64,000 nucleotides of DNA, from the NCBI GenBank assembly GCA_014905825.1, contig JACGCN010000003.1, forward strand, positions 434,001-498,000. Reading direction: 5' to 3'. Below the pieces are notes generated by a model. That model was given only the letters and a program-made list of their open reading frames with translations. It had not been told where the DNA came from and made no database searches. Shown here piece after piece: positions 31,452-44,264 of this stretch (the stretch's first letter is position 1; each line of letters starts with the position of its first letter). The translations under genes were made by a program, and so were the position numbers. Source of the DNA: Lyophyllum atratum (lineage: Eukaryota > Basidiomycota > Agaricomycetes > Agaricales > Lyophyllaceae).

Positions 31452-34441
31452 ATGCCTCACTTCAGCCATGCCAAAGATACTACAATTCACGGCGGATCCT
31501 TTACTGATGTTCAGGGTGACCATATCGTGGTCCAAGGAAACCTATCGGTAAACGAGTCGGAGGAAGGTGCGTGAACGACGCTGGATGCCAAGTGAGGGTA
31601 AATACTTACAATTGTCTAGGTATCTTGGCCTTGAAGGCTGCAAGCTCATTGGGCGCCACCCATGACTCGCTTGAACGTGTTCCTCCACCAAAATGCCAAC
31701 CTGGTACTCGGAAAATACCCCTAAGTAGGATTGATGCGTGGCTGGAAAATATGGAAAATGCGTGCCGTCGCCGTGCTATAGAATCGAGGGGCGAGGAGCC
31801 CGAATCCAGTGGTTCAGCGTCTCCGGGTGACACTCGTGATCAGGGGAGGATTCTCTGGTTGCATGGACCTGCTGGGGCCGGAAAGTCTGCTGTAGCACAG
31901 ACGATCTCGGAGAAATATGCGCTGGGACAGAAGTTGGTGGCAAGCTTCTTCTTCTCTCGGGACACACCAGGACGTGACATCGCAAAGCATGTTTTCCCCA
32001 CCATCGCGTATCAAATCTCCATGAATATTCCTGGGATGCGCACCATTGTTGGATCTGCCATTCAAAGGGATCCTTCGATCTTCACTAAATCTCTGGAAAC
32101 TCAAGTCCAGCAATTAATTGTTCGTCCATTCAAATCTCTGGCGTCCTCAACGAGCACGCCACCTGGCCGCTTCCCTTTTCTCGTTATTTTGGATGGTCTT
32201 GACGAGTGCCGAAACAAGGATGACCATCGTAGAATTCTTCGTCTTCTCGCCGATATACTCTACAAATACCGACTACCGCTCGGCTTTGTAGTTGTGAGCC
32301 GCCCCGAACAGCACATCATGCAGACTTTGAGGTCTTCCGTTTTCCTTGATCATGGGATTACCGAAGAGCTTTCCCTCTACGCAGATATTAATCGTGATGA
32401 AACACACCTCGACGTGCGTGCATTCCTTCTTGCCGAGTTCAAAAGGATTGCCCTCTCCTACAACCATCGACGTAGGAAACCTCTGCCTGGAATATGGCCT
32501 TCCACCACAACCATTGACCTCCTGGTGACCAAATCGGGCGGATACTTTATCTATGTCACGACCATTATACGGTTCGTGGACAAGGAATTCTTCTCGCCTG
32601 TGGAGAGGCTCGAGCGCATATTGAACACCCCTTCATCGGATGAATCTCCCATGGGAGAACTTGATCGCCTGTATCAGCAAATTCTATCGACAAATCCCAG
32701 GACAGACCTTTTAGTCAGGATTCTAGGAGCTATTTTCATTCCTTGCCCACCTGCCGGTATCTATCCTATCCCATCACTCACCTTCGACATGATAGAGTGC
32801 CTTTTTGGTGCTAACGATGGAACCGTTCTCTCTATGCTTGATGGAATGCATTCCCTCATCCGTGTGGAGGGGGCGACAGTGAAACCCTTCCATGCGTCAT
32901 TCAAGGATTTTCTATTCGACGAAACTCGGGCAGGGTCCTTCTTTGTTAATTTGAAGAAGCATCACGGTGACATAGCACTAAATTTCTTAACGAACCTTGC
33001 GCAATGTGAAGCGAAATCTGCACATTCGTACGTCGCATATGATTTGTCTTCGACCTACTGTCTAATGCGCTCGACACTTCAGGGATAAAATGTTGCTCTC
33101 TTTGACGTGGCCGTTTCACGCTTCTCATGCCTCGGATCCTTCAGTTGTTACTGGTAAACTTCGAGCCATTAGCAATGCACAATGGAGAGTCGTCGTCGAT
33201 AGCTTTGAGCAATCACCGCGGCACATTATATACATGTTGCGTGAAGCCATGGTTTGGTTGCAGGTACGGAGGGATCTTTCTGACTGCTACGCGAAACTAA
33301 TGACTGGCTGTCTTCAGCACCTCGAAGATCCTGGACCAAATTTAGCACTCGAAATGACTTCCCTACTTGATTACACCTTTACACAACGTCTGATGGACCC
33401 CGGCGTGGATAATACCTTCATCCAGGAGTTGTCCAATCTATCCGGTAACGGCATCACGTCATTCAGCAGGAGGGACGTGATTGAAGATGTCAGATACGCT
33501 AGGGCTGACAGTATATTCGAAAGCTTTATGGATAATAGTGAACGGTCTGCAGGCTTGTTTGATGACCCTGCCCTATGTCATGCCCGCCTGGCCTTTGGCT
33601 GCATGAATCTGCTAATCGGAGAGAAATTTGGGTACTACTATCAACATTCTGATAGAGTGCACAACAGGTAACTTAAACTAGTATCGCTGCAGCGTATAAT
33701 GACCTAACATCCACAGGTGGACAGACATCTTCACGGGTTGTATCCCAGGAACTCCACTTTGTGCATTACATCGCTGGGATTTTTGTTTTAGATCTCAAGC
33801 GTGGAAGTCCGACTCAAACCGCGACTCGTGAGTTGCTTTTCTTTCGCTCTGCAATCAATACATTGGGCTCATAATGTACACAAGTCTTAGGAAATACTCC
33901 AGAGAGAATTGGTCCACCCATTTATCCCGCTCACGGCCTGGGGACAAATTGATTCTCCATCTTCTTCGAGATTCCGGTAAACAGCTGCTCAACCACCTTC
34001 CTAGTCAATATAGGAACAGTTGCTACTGGTCATCAGTTGAATTACACCTGGCCTCAAATAAAGAAGACCTCGCCCATGCTGCACTCGTTGTAGGATGGTT
34101 ACAGGTTCGTACGCCTAGTTCTCTGGTCTGATGATCGTGACGAAATTTTGGTCTGCATGAAGGGAATGCGAAGACCCCCTCGTGATCTTTTGCGGTTCTG
34201 GACACCCTGCAAAGATTGCGGGAAGTTACATGACATTAACGCAGATGACTTATCACTGTTCACATTTGAGTTCTTCTGGATACTTCTGGTGTACGTATCG
34301 ATACTTTGGGTTGGCGCGACAACGACGTCCTTGATTTCTTCTCTGTTTTCCATGCTATACTTCGAGCTTTGTATGCGATGCTTGCTCCGGATTTATGACT
34401 TATATACTAGTTACTACTTAGGTATACTTGCCAGTAGCTAG
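31452..34441 (+). CDS. NACHT-domain NTPase (fungal NLR-like) with hydrophobic C-terminus
   Basis: Exon 1 (31452-31566) encodes M-P-H-F-S-H-A-K-D-T-T-I-H-G-G and F-T-D-V-Q-G-D-H, the typical short N-terminus of mushroom NACHT proteins. Intron 31567-31619 leads to the main exon with P-P-P-K-C-Q-P-G-T-R, Walker A G-P-A-G-A-G-K-S-A, Walker B L-V-I-L-D-G-L-D-E-C and V-V-V-S-R-P-E-Q, and later F-H-A-S-F-K-D-F-L. Introns at 33028-33082, about 33265-33318, about 33669-33716, about 33829-33891 and about 34107-34160 link the C-terminal part. No WD, ankyrin or TPR repeats are seen; instead the last exon carries F-F-W-I-L-L-V-Y-V-S-I-L-W and a second hydrophobic run, probably one or two membrane segments. 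Family members are STAND-type switches, many thought to act in non-self recognition. That role is inferred. Confidence 0.82.
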
Positions 34442-34708
34442 GATGGTATTGCCTAATATCAATCATTTTCGGTCACACGTAAGAACGATTCGAGTCTTCG
34501 AAGTGAAGATATCTTCGCTTAATCGGTGACCCCATCATGGCAGACGCGAACACAGGAGCTTGGTAATGGTCGACATTCAAGTCCAATACTGATATGGTTT
34601 CCCCGAGGATTTTATCGCTCGGAAAAACTCGAAGCAATATGTTGAGCCAAGACGAATACATTATAAGGGCACACTACTAGCTGCTTGAGTGGTTGTACGA
34701 AGATGGTA

Positions 34709-36889
34709 TTAGTATCCGCTTTCTGGGACCTGCTTCAGGAGACCGGACGCAGTCTCGTTCCTAGGTTCTAGGCGACAGAGGAAAGGAGGTGGGTGACTAC
34801 ACCGGAACATGTCAGTCAAGAAAGAATTGATCGAGGAATGAGCTCGAATCAACGATTTACCTAGTAGGCCCAATGGTGATGGGGACAAAGTCTGGAACTA
34901 TTTCCTTGCCATCCTTTCCTATGGCTTTGGAGATCGACATCGTCGCCAAGACGGTCGCCATCACGATCCACAGGCTGTCGTCCGCTAGGAGGCGGCCCGG
35001 GCATACTCTTCCAGAAGCCAGGCATTCGTGAGTCCAAGGCTTCAGCGCTACCCCGGCGACTCACCTTCTCCCGAAGCCATAGGGTCCGATGGGATAAGGC
35101 TCCCCTCGACCTGCTGGGGCTGGTAAAAATCGCGTAGGGTCGAAGGTGGAAGGGTCTTTATAAACTGATTCATCCAGAGTCATGGATCTCCAAGGTATAT
35201 ATTAACGACGAGTTGGAATATAGATGTGGGAGGTGCGGCGTACCTGGTGTTTGCGATGATGGTGGAGCCCTTGGGGATCAGCATGCCGTTATAGATGTCG
35301 TCTTCTTGCGCTCTGTGTGGTATGCCTGCGTACATCGTTCAATAAAAATTATTACGAAGAGATGAGGGCCTACAGACCGGCTGGAATTGCATTATTCCAT
35401 CTTGTAGAAGTGTTATCAAGACGGATAATTCAGAGGAAATATCTAACAAACCGGAGTGTTTCTTGCAGGACACATTCCAGATACGGCAAACTCTCCCAAT
35501 CGTAGAATTCTGGAAGGCGACCGGAACCTATCACCGAATCAATCTCCTCCCGTGCTCTGAGTTGGCACTCAGGATAGAGGACCATTGCCAAGAAGAAGAA
35601 TCCGAGTGACGATGATACCTAGATCAAAGAAAACTTCAAGTGAGATCTCGGCAGGTATTTGCGCGACGTACAGTTTCTGCACCTCCGATATATATAATGG
35701 CAGAGGCAGCCTGAATTTGTTTCACTCTAGCCATATCTTCCAGTCCCCCATCCTGGATTAGAGCCTCTAACTGAGTAGCTAGAAAGGATGGTCTCGCCGT
35801 CCCTTTGGCCTGTCCGAGCTATCAGCAATCGATTCCCCGAACCAGCGTGGAACGGACCATCTGTTCCATGACTTGTGAGAACGGGTACTCCTTGAGTTTC
35901 CGAAATCTATGAGATACACTCCGCGCAAGAGTGGCGTAATATGTCCCCGGAAACCAGGACGGAAAGTGTTCAACTACCGGATCGCGTAGCAGTCAGGTCT
36001 ACGGCTGGTGTAAAATAAGTAATGTGTTGCGACTCACGAACTGGGAACAAATCCACTGGCGTCCCACCAATAGGACCTCCGTCTGCTGCTGCGCGACTAC
36101 AATCTGCAGCTATTTTGATATATGGATCGTCGATGGAGACGGCCTGATGCCCATAAGCTATGTCGATAATAACAGCGGTCGAAAATCTGATTGTAATCAG
36201 TTCTCCAAACTTACCGAGAGAAAAGGCAAGAATAATACCGCATGAGTAGATCTGCTCTATCTTCGGGCGTCGCAAGGAGGTTCTGAACAAGTATACGAGC
36301 CTCCCGGAGTTGGATGGGACGATGATCTTTTCGCTTCTCCTGCCGAAAGTATTGTTGAACTAATTTCCGTTGCACCCGCCATTCCTCCCCATATTGCAAA
36401 GCCACCAGCGTGTCTCCTATATCCCATCTATGAGGATCGCATCAGTGTTAGTCTCATCCATAGCCTGCAAGCGATAAGGAAGTACAGGTTTGTAATGGGT
36501 AGATGTGGCCTATCGCTGTACTTGTGGCTTCGCTTGTCGAGTAAATCGATGGCGATTTGAACACTGTTTAAGATGATCAAAGATTTGCCCAGAACTTTGA
36601 GGTGGACCACATCGCCTAGCGAGGGACGTTCATGTTCTGTGCTCGAGAGTGCCCAGATAGGCGTACCGTATGTTTTGCCCAACTCGTAGAAGAAAACATC
36701 CTGGCGCGCCGGGGGAATTTTGAGAAGATGTCCGATAAGGGGATCTGAGGGAGGACCCGGAGGCAGAGGGATGCCTTTTCTTGAGAGTTTATGCTTCACA
36801 TAGATCAAGGTCAACGCAGTAAGAGCTAATATCTGGAGTACGGGCCAGGCCATAAGGTGGTACAGAGCAAGGAAGGCCCGGGGGAACAT
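34709..36889 (-). CDS. Cytochrome P450 monooxygenase, complete
   Basis: Met 36889 starts an N-terminal membrane anchor (L-Q-I-L-A-L-T-A-L-T-L-I-Y-V) and hinge G-I-P-L-P-P-G-P-P. Reading through about nine short introns gives Y-G-E-E-W-R-V-Q-R-K-L (C-helix), H-F-P-S-W-F-P-G, the I-helix Y-I-G-G-A-E-T-V-S-S (about 35700), E-T-L-R (ExxR, about 35460), F-D-P-T-R-F (about 35140), and G-F-G-R-R then, after an intron, V-C-P-G-R with the haem Cys (about 35090-34985). The end is P-P-P-F-L-C-R-L-E-P-R-N-E-T, as in mushroom CYPs of the CYP5-thousand series, stopping at 34709. The I-helix has Glu where A/G-G-x-D-T is usual. No redox partner or biosynthetic core gene is adjacent, so the substrate cannot be inferred. 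Confidence 0.9.
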
Positions 36890-37849
36890 TGACAGCGTCA
36901 GGTATTGTGATCCAACAGGCGTCTGACTTCTTCAGGTCTGTGACGTGGCGGATCATATCAAGAGGTATGAACCAGCCACAAGGCATACGGTTATTACGTC
37001 CTCAATAGAATGACGATCCTCATCTAGGCTGACAGTGGCGCCTGCTTCTCGTCGTCCACCAGATTCCACTTCGACACGCGGTTGTAGCGCGTCATGGGCA
37101 TGGCACAGTCTTTGGCTCCTGGCGGGCTGTATATTCTAATCAGCGAGACTGATTCCAATTGAACGAAGTAACCGAAAGCAACTGAAAGGTAAGCAGAGGT
37201 AAGCTAGTCCGAGTCTCTCCCGGTAGACCGACACCATCAGTCATTCCTCCATAGAGTACGTAGGCGAAGTTAGCGAGCAAGAGCACTTACACAATCTGGG
37301 ATAGTCGGGGTTGACTTGCAAAGGGTCAGTAGACGACAGCGGAGTTGACCTCAGCCAGACCTTGAAGAAAGAGGATAACATGAGGGCCAATCTAATCTGA
37401 GTCGGAGATCTCGTCGCATCAATTCATGATCAAACACGGCTTGCCCCTCGGAGCTCCGCTGCTCCAGACTACTCTCACATCCGCCGCCGCCCCAGGCGAA
37501 GAGCCCTACCACTCCATGGAGCCCTCCAATTTCTCGTACGATGCTTGCCTGGTAATGAACGCTACTTCTTATGTCTGCTGCCTGTGAACATCGTCATCCT
37601 GGACCGGTAAAATACCTGGCAAGTGGCTACGACGGATGGCGAGGGACACATATCTTGATCCTTTTGAGCTTATCGCGCCAATCACTTCAGCAGATCGTCG
37701 GTCCCTCAGGACAGGCGGGAGACCAAGTAGCTCATGCACGAGGAGCCTTGCATCGTCGTACCCAACTGCTCCGCCCTTCTATAGACAGCCTGTATTCATC
37801 TTATTTTGGCCATATCTTCCAGTCCCCTAGACTCGTGATCAACCGCTAT
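36890..37849. other. Intergenic, no supported gene
   Basis: 5' flank of the P450 and spacer to the FunK1 relic. A plus-strand frame near 37431-37590 and another at 37571-37921 are open but unrecognised. Confidence 0.4.
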
Positions 37850-38298
37850 TGGCACTCGTTCGCCTATCGCGGTCTCAGCGGTTGGTCGATTCACGGTACA
37901 CAACGTAGCTCCGCTTGCTGAGGAAAATGCGACTCCGAAGCGCTCAAGGTCGGCTGGCTGTTACTCACGCTGCCGCTTAAGGTCAAAACTTGAATTGAGC
38001 GGCTCGACGGCTCCCGCCGCAGTGGCGCGAGCACATTCCGGAAGTCACTTTCGCTGCTACCGTCGCCCTCGAGAAATGGAAACTTCGCCATGTCATGGCC
38101 CAGAGGGGACATGGTATTTCGCCGGAGTGCAAAACCCGACTGTCACCGTGGTTGAGGTCTCTGGCGACTTTGTTCGATGCCGGCCATATGTCTTGGAAAC
38201 AGCAACGCTTCTCACCAGACTGGGATGACAAGACGTTGGATGGTCATATCATTACGTCTGCGAACTTTATGAAGGCCCCTGGCCGTACACGTCCATAG
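37850..38298 (+). pseudogene. FunK1 kinase relic, catalytic core deleted
   Basis: Plus-strand translation in shifting frames matches the FunK1 gene at 39293-41711. F-A-Y-R-G-L begins the homology, a segment equivalent to the pre-kinase region follows (disrupted frames, about 37900-38080), and then comes the kinase C-terminus: L-S-P-W-L-R-S-L, P-D-W-D-D-K-T-L-D-G-H-I-I-T and A-P-G-R-T-R-P then stop at 38298. The part that would hold the catalytic H-R-D and D-W-D motifs is missing. Orientation is opposite to the intact copy. Confidence 0.75.
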
Positions 38299-39292
38299 TT
38301 TACACCTTCCAAATTCGAAACGACATCTCCAGCCCGGATTTGCGCGTCCCCCTCTATCTACTGGACAGTCGTATCAATTCTGCGGATGTACCTATATAAA
38401 ATTGACCATTCGTATCGTCAAACATGCGTTACTACTGAGCTATTCCATTGCATATCGACGTTTTGATCAATCTAGGACGGGTTGAAAATATGAGAAGGTC
38501 CGGTTCCGTTGAGAATACCACTTTCCTGTACTGACTTCGCAACCTCTGCGTCTGAGACAGGTTGGCAAGAGCGTGGGTTGAAGGACAGCTAAGCTCAACA
38601 CGCCAAGAGCAGTGTGAGCAAATGAGTCTCAGCTACATCTACACTAATTACGAGGCTCGCAGGACCTAAATTCACATGGTTTTTGAGCGTGAATCAGAAC
38701 AGGCTTCAGCTGAGATCGATGTGCGTGATTGTACCTAAATGCACGTCGCTCCGTAAATGGTTGGATGAAAGGCAGTTCCGATTGCGTTAAGACAGTCTTG
38801 TACCGTACAGTTACGTGCCTATAAGTTTGGATTGTGCAATGTTGCCACTGTAATAATCTTACACCTCCGATGCACATCTAAGGGTCAAGCTGCACGTACT
38901 CTCCCTGCTCGGAGTCATTCAGCTGAACGGTGCGTATCCAACGCTTCAAAAATCTTAATGCACCCGCCTCTAGATTTTTCAGGGGCGCAAAAGTCTCGAT
39001 ATCTAACATACAGGTCGTCTCCGCTCTGCCTCCAGCATCGCCTTGGAGAGGGAATGTCAATGAAAGCTGATCAGTTTGCGAAGAGCGTCTTGATTGATAT
39101 GATGACTGGGTTCCTGAAACATATGCGAAATGTGCAAGTGCGAAATCACATTTGAGTATATACATTCATCAACTACCTTGGATGAGATATTATACTACGT
39201 GCGATAAGTAGTTCGATGGGATGAGAATGTGTACAGCAAAGAGAAAGAGGCAGAGGATGTCGCCGACGAGTCCTCTGAACAAGTTTGTGGAA
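38299..39292. other. Intergenic between FunK1 relic and FunK1 gene
   Basis: Short open frames only; nothing recognised. It forms the 3' flank of both kinase sequences, which converge on it. Confidence 0.45.
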
Positions 39293-41711
39293 TCAGCGGG
39301 GTGTCCGGCCAAGGGCACTCATGAAAGTGGCAAATGTTATGTAGCCGCCTAGTGTATTATTATCCCAACCTGGTAACTCCTCGTTCACCTCCGTAACAAG
39401 GTGTGCTGTATGGAACAACTTCCCTATGGATTCCAACCACGGACGAAGGCCTTCGCAACCGGGTTGTATAAATTTGAGTACTATGTCCCTCTGCTTGCGA
39501 TTGCCGATAAAGGACTCTTTGACTTGCTGCATAACTCGGAATTTATCCGTATCCCAGGCGTCGAGCGCTTCAATCCTCTTCACTTTCTCCTTGTGCGCAA
39601 AGTCGTAGTGAACCGCAGCCCAGACCAAGATATAGTAGAATGATTCGAGGTCGTGACGATAGAGATGGGCAGGTGGGTCTGTGCCCGCAGGGGCAAGGAG
39701 GTCGCGTGCCATAAACGGGATGGTGCCCGTGCGGTGCGTGGCGGTAGACAGCTTGATCTCGTCGTTGTCCTCCACATATGAAGCCATGTCCCAATCATTG
39801 AGGATACCCTTTACGGTGCTGTCCTTGTCGACTTTGAACATCAAATTGTTTTCGCTCAGGTCACGATGCAGAACACGTCCTTCCTCATACGCGTGATAAT
39901 GGCCTACAGATTAATAGTGAGAAGCAAGATATAAACAGGATGGGCGAGCACTTACATTCAACGCAGTCGATAAATACCTCTTGGAAGGCTTCCACACTCC
40001 CAACCTCCCATAATTTACCGTAAAGCTTCATCGCCAGAGCATGCATCTGCCGGTCTTCGAATTGATCGATAGGGTTTGTTTTTAAGAGCTCAACGCGGGG
40101 AAGTTGCAAATCCTTGGCGGTCAACGTGGCGGAGAAAGTGACCTCCGGAATGTGCTCGCACCACCGCGGCGGGAGCTTTGAATGGAGATGCTCAATCGTT
40201 TCGACCTCGAGCGTCCGAGTGGTCAACGGCCAGCCGACTTTGAGCGCTTCGGGGTCGCATTTTCCCACAAACAGCGGAGCGACCTTGTATACCATGGTTC
40301 CACGACCGATGAGACCGCGATATGCGAACAAGGTATCTTCGATGCGGAATTTACCACGCCCAGGGTATGCCTCGGAGGGAGGAAGATGGATCGCAGAACC
40401 CACAACGTCCTGCCAGTGTTTGTTTTCTTTGACAGGCTCGGGACGAGTGACGGAGGGAGGGGTTATGAGGTAGGGATCGAAGCCAGCGTGCTTGTTGTCG
40501 CAGGCACTGAGGGCATAAAGGACGAGGACGAGGAGGGCGGGGTACCGTTTAAAATTGAACGTGACAGTGCTGATGACGCAAGAGCGGTCATAGTACCAAA
40601 GAGAAACCTGGAATCGATCAATGAAAAGACCAGAGGTATAATGCCGGGTTGATGCATCCATGCATTCTAAAGCGTAAATCGCAAGTTGAAGATGATCCAA
40701 GGTCATTTTGGGGACCTTCGGGACTGTTCGAAGACGTTTAGAATCGTGGCTATCTGAGGTTCCGCCGTGCTTCCGTTTCAGGCTGCTAGCCGGAGATGCT
40801 GCATCTGCGACTGAATGATGTTCGCAGCTCGCGCTAGGGGTTTCGGGAAGGATGGGGAAGCCCAAACTGGACGTGGAACCAGCGACAGACGAACCTCGGA
40901 CAGAGGCAGAGAAATCGTAAGCTGAACTATTCGAGGAAGCTGTCGCAGAGAATTCTTCCCCTACTTGAGATTTACGTTTGAACTCTATAACCTGGCGCAC
41001 AAGTGCCCAGGTAGGTGTCTCTTGAACCACTTCTCGTTCGACAGCGAGCATGTCCGGCTTGCGCGTGGTCAAGGGGCTCTTCAGTACCTGTTCGCCTAGG
41101 TCATTCCAAAAGTGGATCATGGTTTGCGCAGCGGTATTTGCCCCGAGATCGTCGCTCACTTGTTGCCTCAAGTAATCAGCGACCACATCTCTAGCCTTCT
41201 CAACCCAAAAGTCGGCTATATCAGCAAATGGGGCATACATCTGGCTTTCCGGTTTGGCCACCCTGTACGCTTCCAGTGGCCCCTTCGGCGATGGCCAAGG
41301 CTGCGATAGGATGTGCTGGGCAACCTTTTGGTCGATTCCCCAGACGTGCGTTACAAAGTCGAGGACAGGTACGTCGCAAGAGTATTTGGCTTGAACATCT
41401 TCTCTAAGGCGAGGCTTAACATATTTAAGAATGTGGATATCGATGCCAGCGACCCCCCGTTTGTTAGGCGTGGACGATACGGTTGACATATCTGAGGCGT
41501 TTGTAAGTGGATGGGAGAGCGATAAATAGATTTGACTCGTACCTGAGTAGTATGTTTCAAATGACGAAGTGTCGCCTGTCTCAAATGAGCCTGATCGGCG
41601 CGAGGAAGAGTCTGAAGAATTGGGAGAACTCGACATGATGGGTGAGTATAAATACTGTTGGTTGGACGGTGGATATATGGGGTACAATAGGCCAACGCGT
41701 GCCTCGGACAA
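39293..41711 (-). CDS. FunK1-type fungal protein kinase, intact
   Basis: Main exon from Met 41711 (a second Met follows at codon 26) down to an intron at 39904-39955, then a terminal exon to the stop at 39293. The N-terminal half has a Ser-rich start and F-V-T-H-V-W-G-I. The middle has Y-H-Y-D-R-type S-L-W-Y-Y-D-R-S and G-R-G-T-M-V-Y-K-V. The kinase part crosses the intron: H-R-D-L-S-E-N-N-L-M-F is the catalytic loop, D-W-D-M-A stands where D-F-G is usual, and F-M-A-R-D-L-L, H-D-L-E-S-F-Y-Y-I-L-V-W complete the FunK1 signature. A 51-bp GTACGAG...CTCAG segment in the N-terminal part (about 41494-41544) is stop-free and probably an intron. FunK1 kinases are greatly expanded in multicellular mushrooms; targets are unknown. 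The frame is unbroken. Confidence 0.88.
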
Positions 41712-42245
41712 TGCGGCAGGGTGATATGTTGGGATCAGCGCCTAAATCTCGAGCTCTAAACGGCTAAGCTGGCCCAGATAACGAGTAATTTGGCCACCTG
41801 TCGCAGCCTTCAGGAGCAGTTGGACATGGCGGCAGCTGCAGACAATTGGTCGTGATGTGATTGTCACGACCGCAGTCACTAGTCACGATGGACGCGTCCA
41901 TCACGTGGAACAATCTTCTTGAAAGAACCTCCCCCGAGCCAGAGTTTGGTGAAAGACTGTTCTCGGAATCTCCTCCCTCAGTTTAGCCAGAGGGTCATTT
42001 CTAGATTCAAAGCAGATTTGCTTCATGCCAAGTTTTTGGAAGGGCCAACCGTTGGTTCATCAGGTGATGATGACTCGAATAATTCGAGATCCTCGCCTAT
42101 CACTGGCACCTTGTATTCTCAGCTTCTAGATCTACCATTGTCCTACCATTGTTCTCCAGATCCAGAATCTACCAGTCGAAGGATCTACCAACTCGTTTCA
42201 CACGTTCTCGGCTAGTGTGGCGATAATGATCACGCAGTCTCAGCA
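41712..42245. other. Divergent spacer, FunK1 and F-box relic
   Basis: Shared 5' region between the kinase and the decayed F-box copy. A plus-strand frame (41919-42215) is open but unrecognised. Confidence 0.4.
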
Positions 42246-42555
42246 CATCAGAGGCTCTTCTTCTGGGTGAATTAATCCTGCATATCTTATCACCTCAACC
42301 TTCTGCGAATACCTACCCTGCAACAGGTTGGCTGCAGCCCCGCATCATTCACGACATTCAAGCCATATTCGAAGCGATTGCGGTGTGTCGCATTCTTTCC
42401 ATGGTAAAGCAAGGACGATGGAACTGACCTTACAAAGTATGCTTCTGTCAAGGGCGAACACTTCCGTGTTGTTAGCGTCGTCACCTCGCCGGATGCTTCT
42501 TCTAAGTACATCGCATACAAGTGGCAAAACTATTGTCTCGAGGATGAGTAATTAA
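42246..42555 (+). pseudogene. F-box gene relic, internally deleted
   Basis: The start L-L-G-E-L-I-L-H-I-L parallels L-P-G-E-L-I-L-H-I-L of the 44500 gene. After a gap, L-Q-S-M-L-L-S-R-A-N-T and H-T-S-G-K-T parallel L-Q-L-L-I-L-S-S-A-N-T and D-T-S-G-K-T near 45330-45420 in that gene. The roughly 700 bp in between are missing and frames shift, so it is a pseudogene. Confidence 0.7.
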
Positions 42556-42699
42556 CGCAAACGGATGATTCAACGGACAAACTAGCGACAACCTCTAGCT
42601 ATAGTGACCTTTCTCGCGTTAGTGCGTCCCCTATAGAGCCGACAATTTCATTTGAGTATGCTGTAATCGTCAAGTCTCCATCTCCTGAGCGCTCCTTGG

Positions 42700-44264
42700 A
42701 TTTGCTCGAGATAATGAACGCCTCCTTGGACTCATGCGCAATGTCGAATGACTGTGGATCTCATGAACAGCTGCGCCACCTCGCGCATCATGATTCCGCG
42801 CACGAGGAGACCGCGATATGCGAATAGGATATCTTCGATGTGGAATTTCCAGGCGCGGGATATACTTCGGAGATGGGAAGGTGAGCCTCAGAGTCGACGA
42901 CCTTCTGCCAGTGACCATGCTTGTTATTACGCTTCTTGGGAGAGGGAGGAGTGGCGGAGGGAAGGGAGATGGATTGAAACCAGCGTGTCTGTCGTCGAAG
43001 GCACTGACCGCATATGGGACGAGGGCAAGCATGCTGGGATTGCGCCAAAATTGAACGTCACAGAGCTGATGAGACATGAGCCATCATAGTACCACAGAGA
43101 AACTTGGAATCGGTCGATGAAAAGATACAAGATATAATGACAGGTGTCGATGCATCCAAACATTCCAGAGCGCAAATCGCAAGGTAGAGGGTGCGCGGTG
43201 GTAATCTCGGGTACCTGCTCGACTGCTCGGAGACGCTTCGAATTATTGCTATCCTGCCTTCCCCCGCGTTTCCGCTTGAGGCTGCTAGCCGGAGACGGTT
43301 CCCTACCGACTGATACTCGCCGAGGAGGTTGCAGAAGTGCTGTTGACTTTCGAGGTTCGACTACGTTCCTTTCTTGATGCTGAGGTCAGAGTAGCGATCA
43401 TTGAGCCTCGCAGAAAGCGCAGACCAGAGGATGAAACGACGGCAGACGATTCGTTAACAAACGTGGAGGGAGAGTAGGCGCAGCTGCTTCATGAGGTCGT
43501 AAGATACGTCTCTTGTCCTTCTCTTGACCTTCGTCTGAACTCGATAACCCGGCATACAAGGGACCATGTAAATGTGATTTGGATGGCCCCTTTATCCACC
43601 GAGAGCAAATCTGGCTCACGGTCGGTCAAAGGACTCCGGAGAACTTTCGCTTCTAGATCATGCCAGATGTAGAGTGAGGCCCCAACCGCTGCTTTCGTAC
43701 GGAGGTCGTCCTCCCCATCAAGTTGCAGGAATTCAACAAACGCCTTCCTGGTTGCCTGAAATAGAGCGTCGGAGATCCCGAAAAATGGCGCATACAGCAT
43801 AGGTTCGCGTATGGCTGATGTGTAAACCGTGAGGGTCTCCTGCGGTGACCGTAACGTCTACTCTTGCGAGATAATATGTAGCCCGACGTCGCTGTTGATT
43901 CCCCAGACATGGGTCACAAAGTCAAGGATGGGCACATCTCAGGAGTATTTCTCCTGGCCATCTTCTTGAAGGCAATATTTCATTGCGGAGGATTTAATTG
44001 TCTATGCCATCGAACCCCCGCTTGCTGGGTGTAGACGGTACGACCGACATACATATCTGAGGCATGTGTGAGGCGGACACTCGAAGGGAAATCGACGTGA
44101 GACGTACCAGAGTATCGAGATTCTAGCGACGAAGTGTCCTCTGTTTCAAATAAGCCTGACCGGGAGAAAAGTCCGAAGAACTGATAGAGCTCGAGATGGT
44201 GTCGGGGTGTAAGCAAGGTCTGTTCAACGGTAGATATTTGGGGACTCTCGCTGTGGTAAAGCAT
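42700..44264 (-). pseudogene. FunK1 kinase relic (tandem copy)
   Basis: Segments in several frames match the intact kinase: G-L-F-E-T-E-D-T-S-S-L-E-S near the start (44264-44050), F-V-E-F-L-Q and L-R-S-P-L-T-D-R-E-P-D-L-L (43800-43490), C-R-V-I-E-F-R-R-R-S, F-I-D-R-F-Q-V-S-L-W-Y-Y-D, and the stretch around 42830 equivalent to the start of the kinase core. In-frame stops and frameshifts occur and the H-R-D catalytic exon is absent. Confidence 0.8.
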
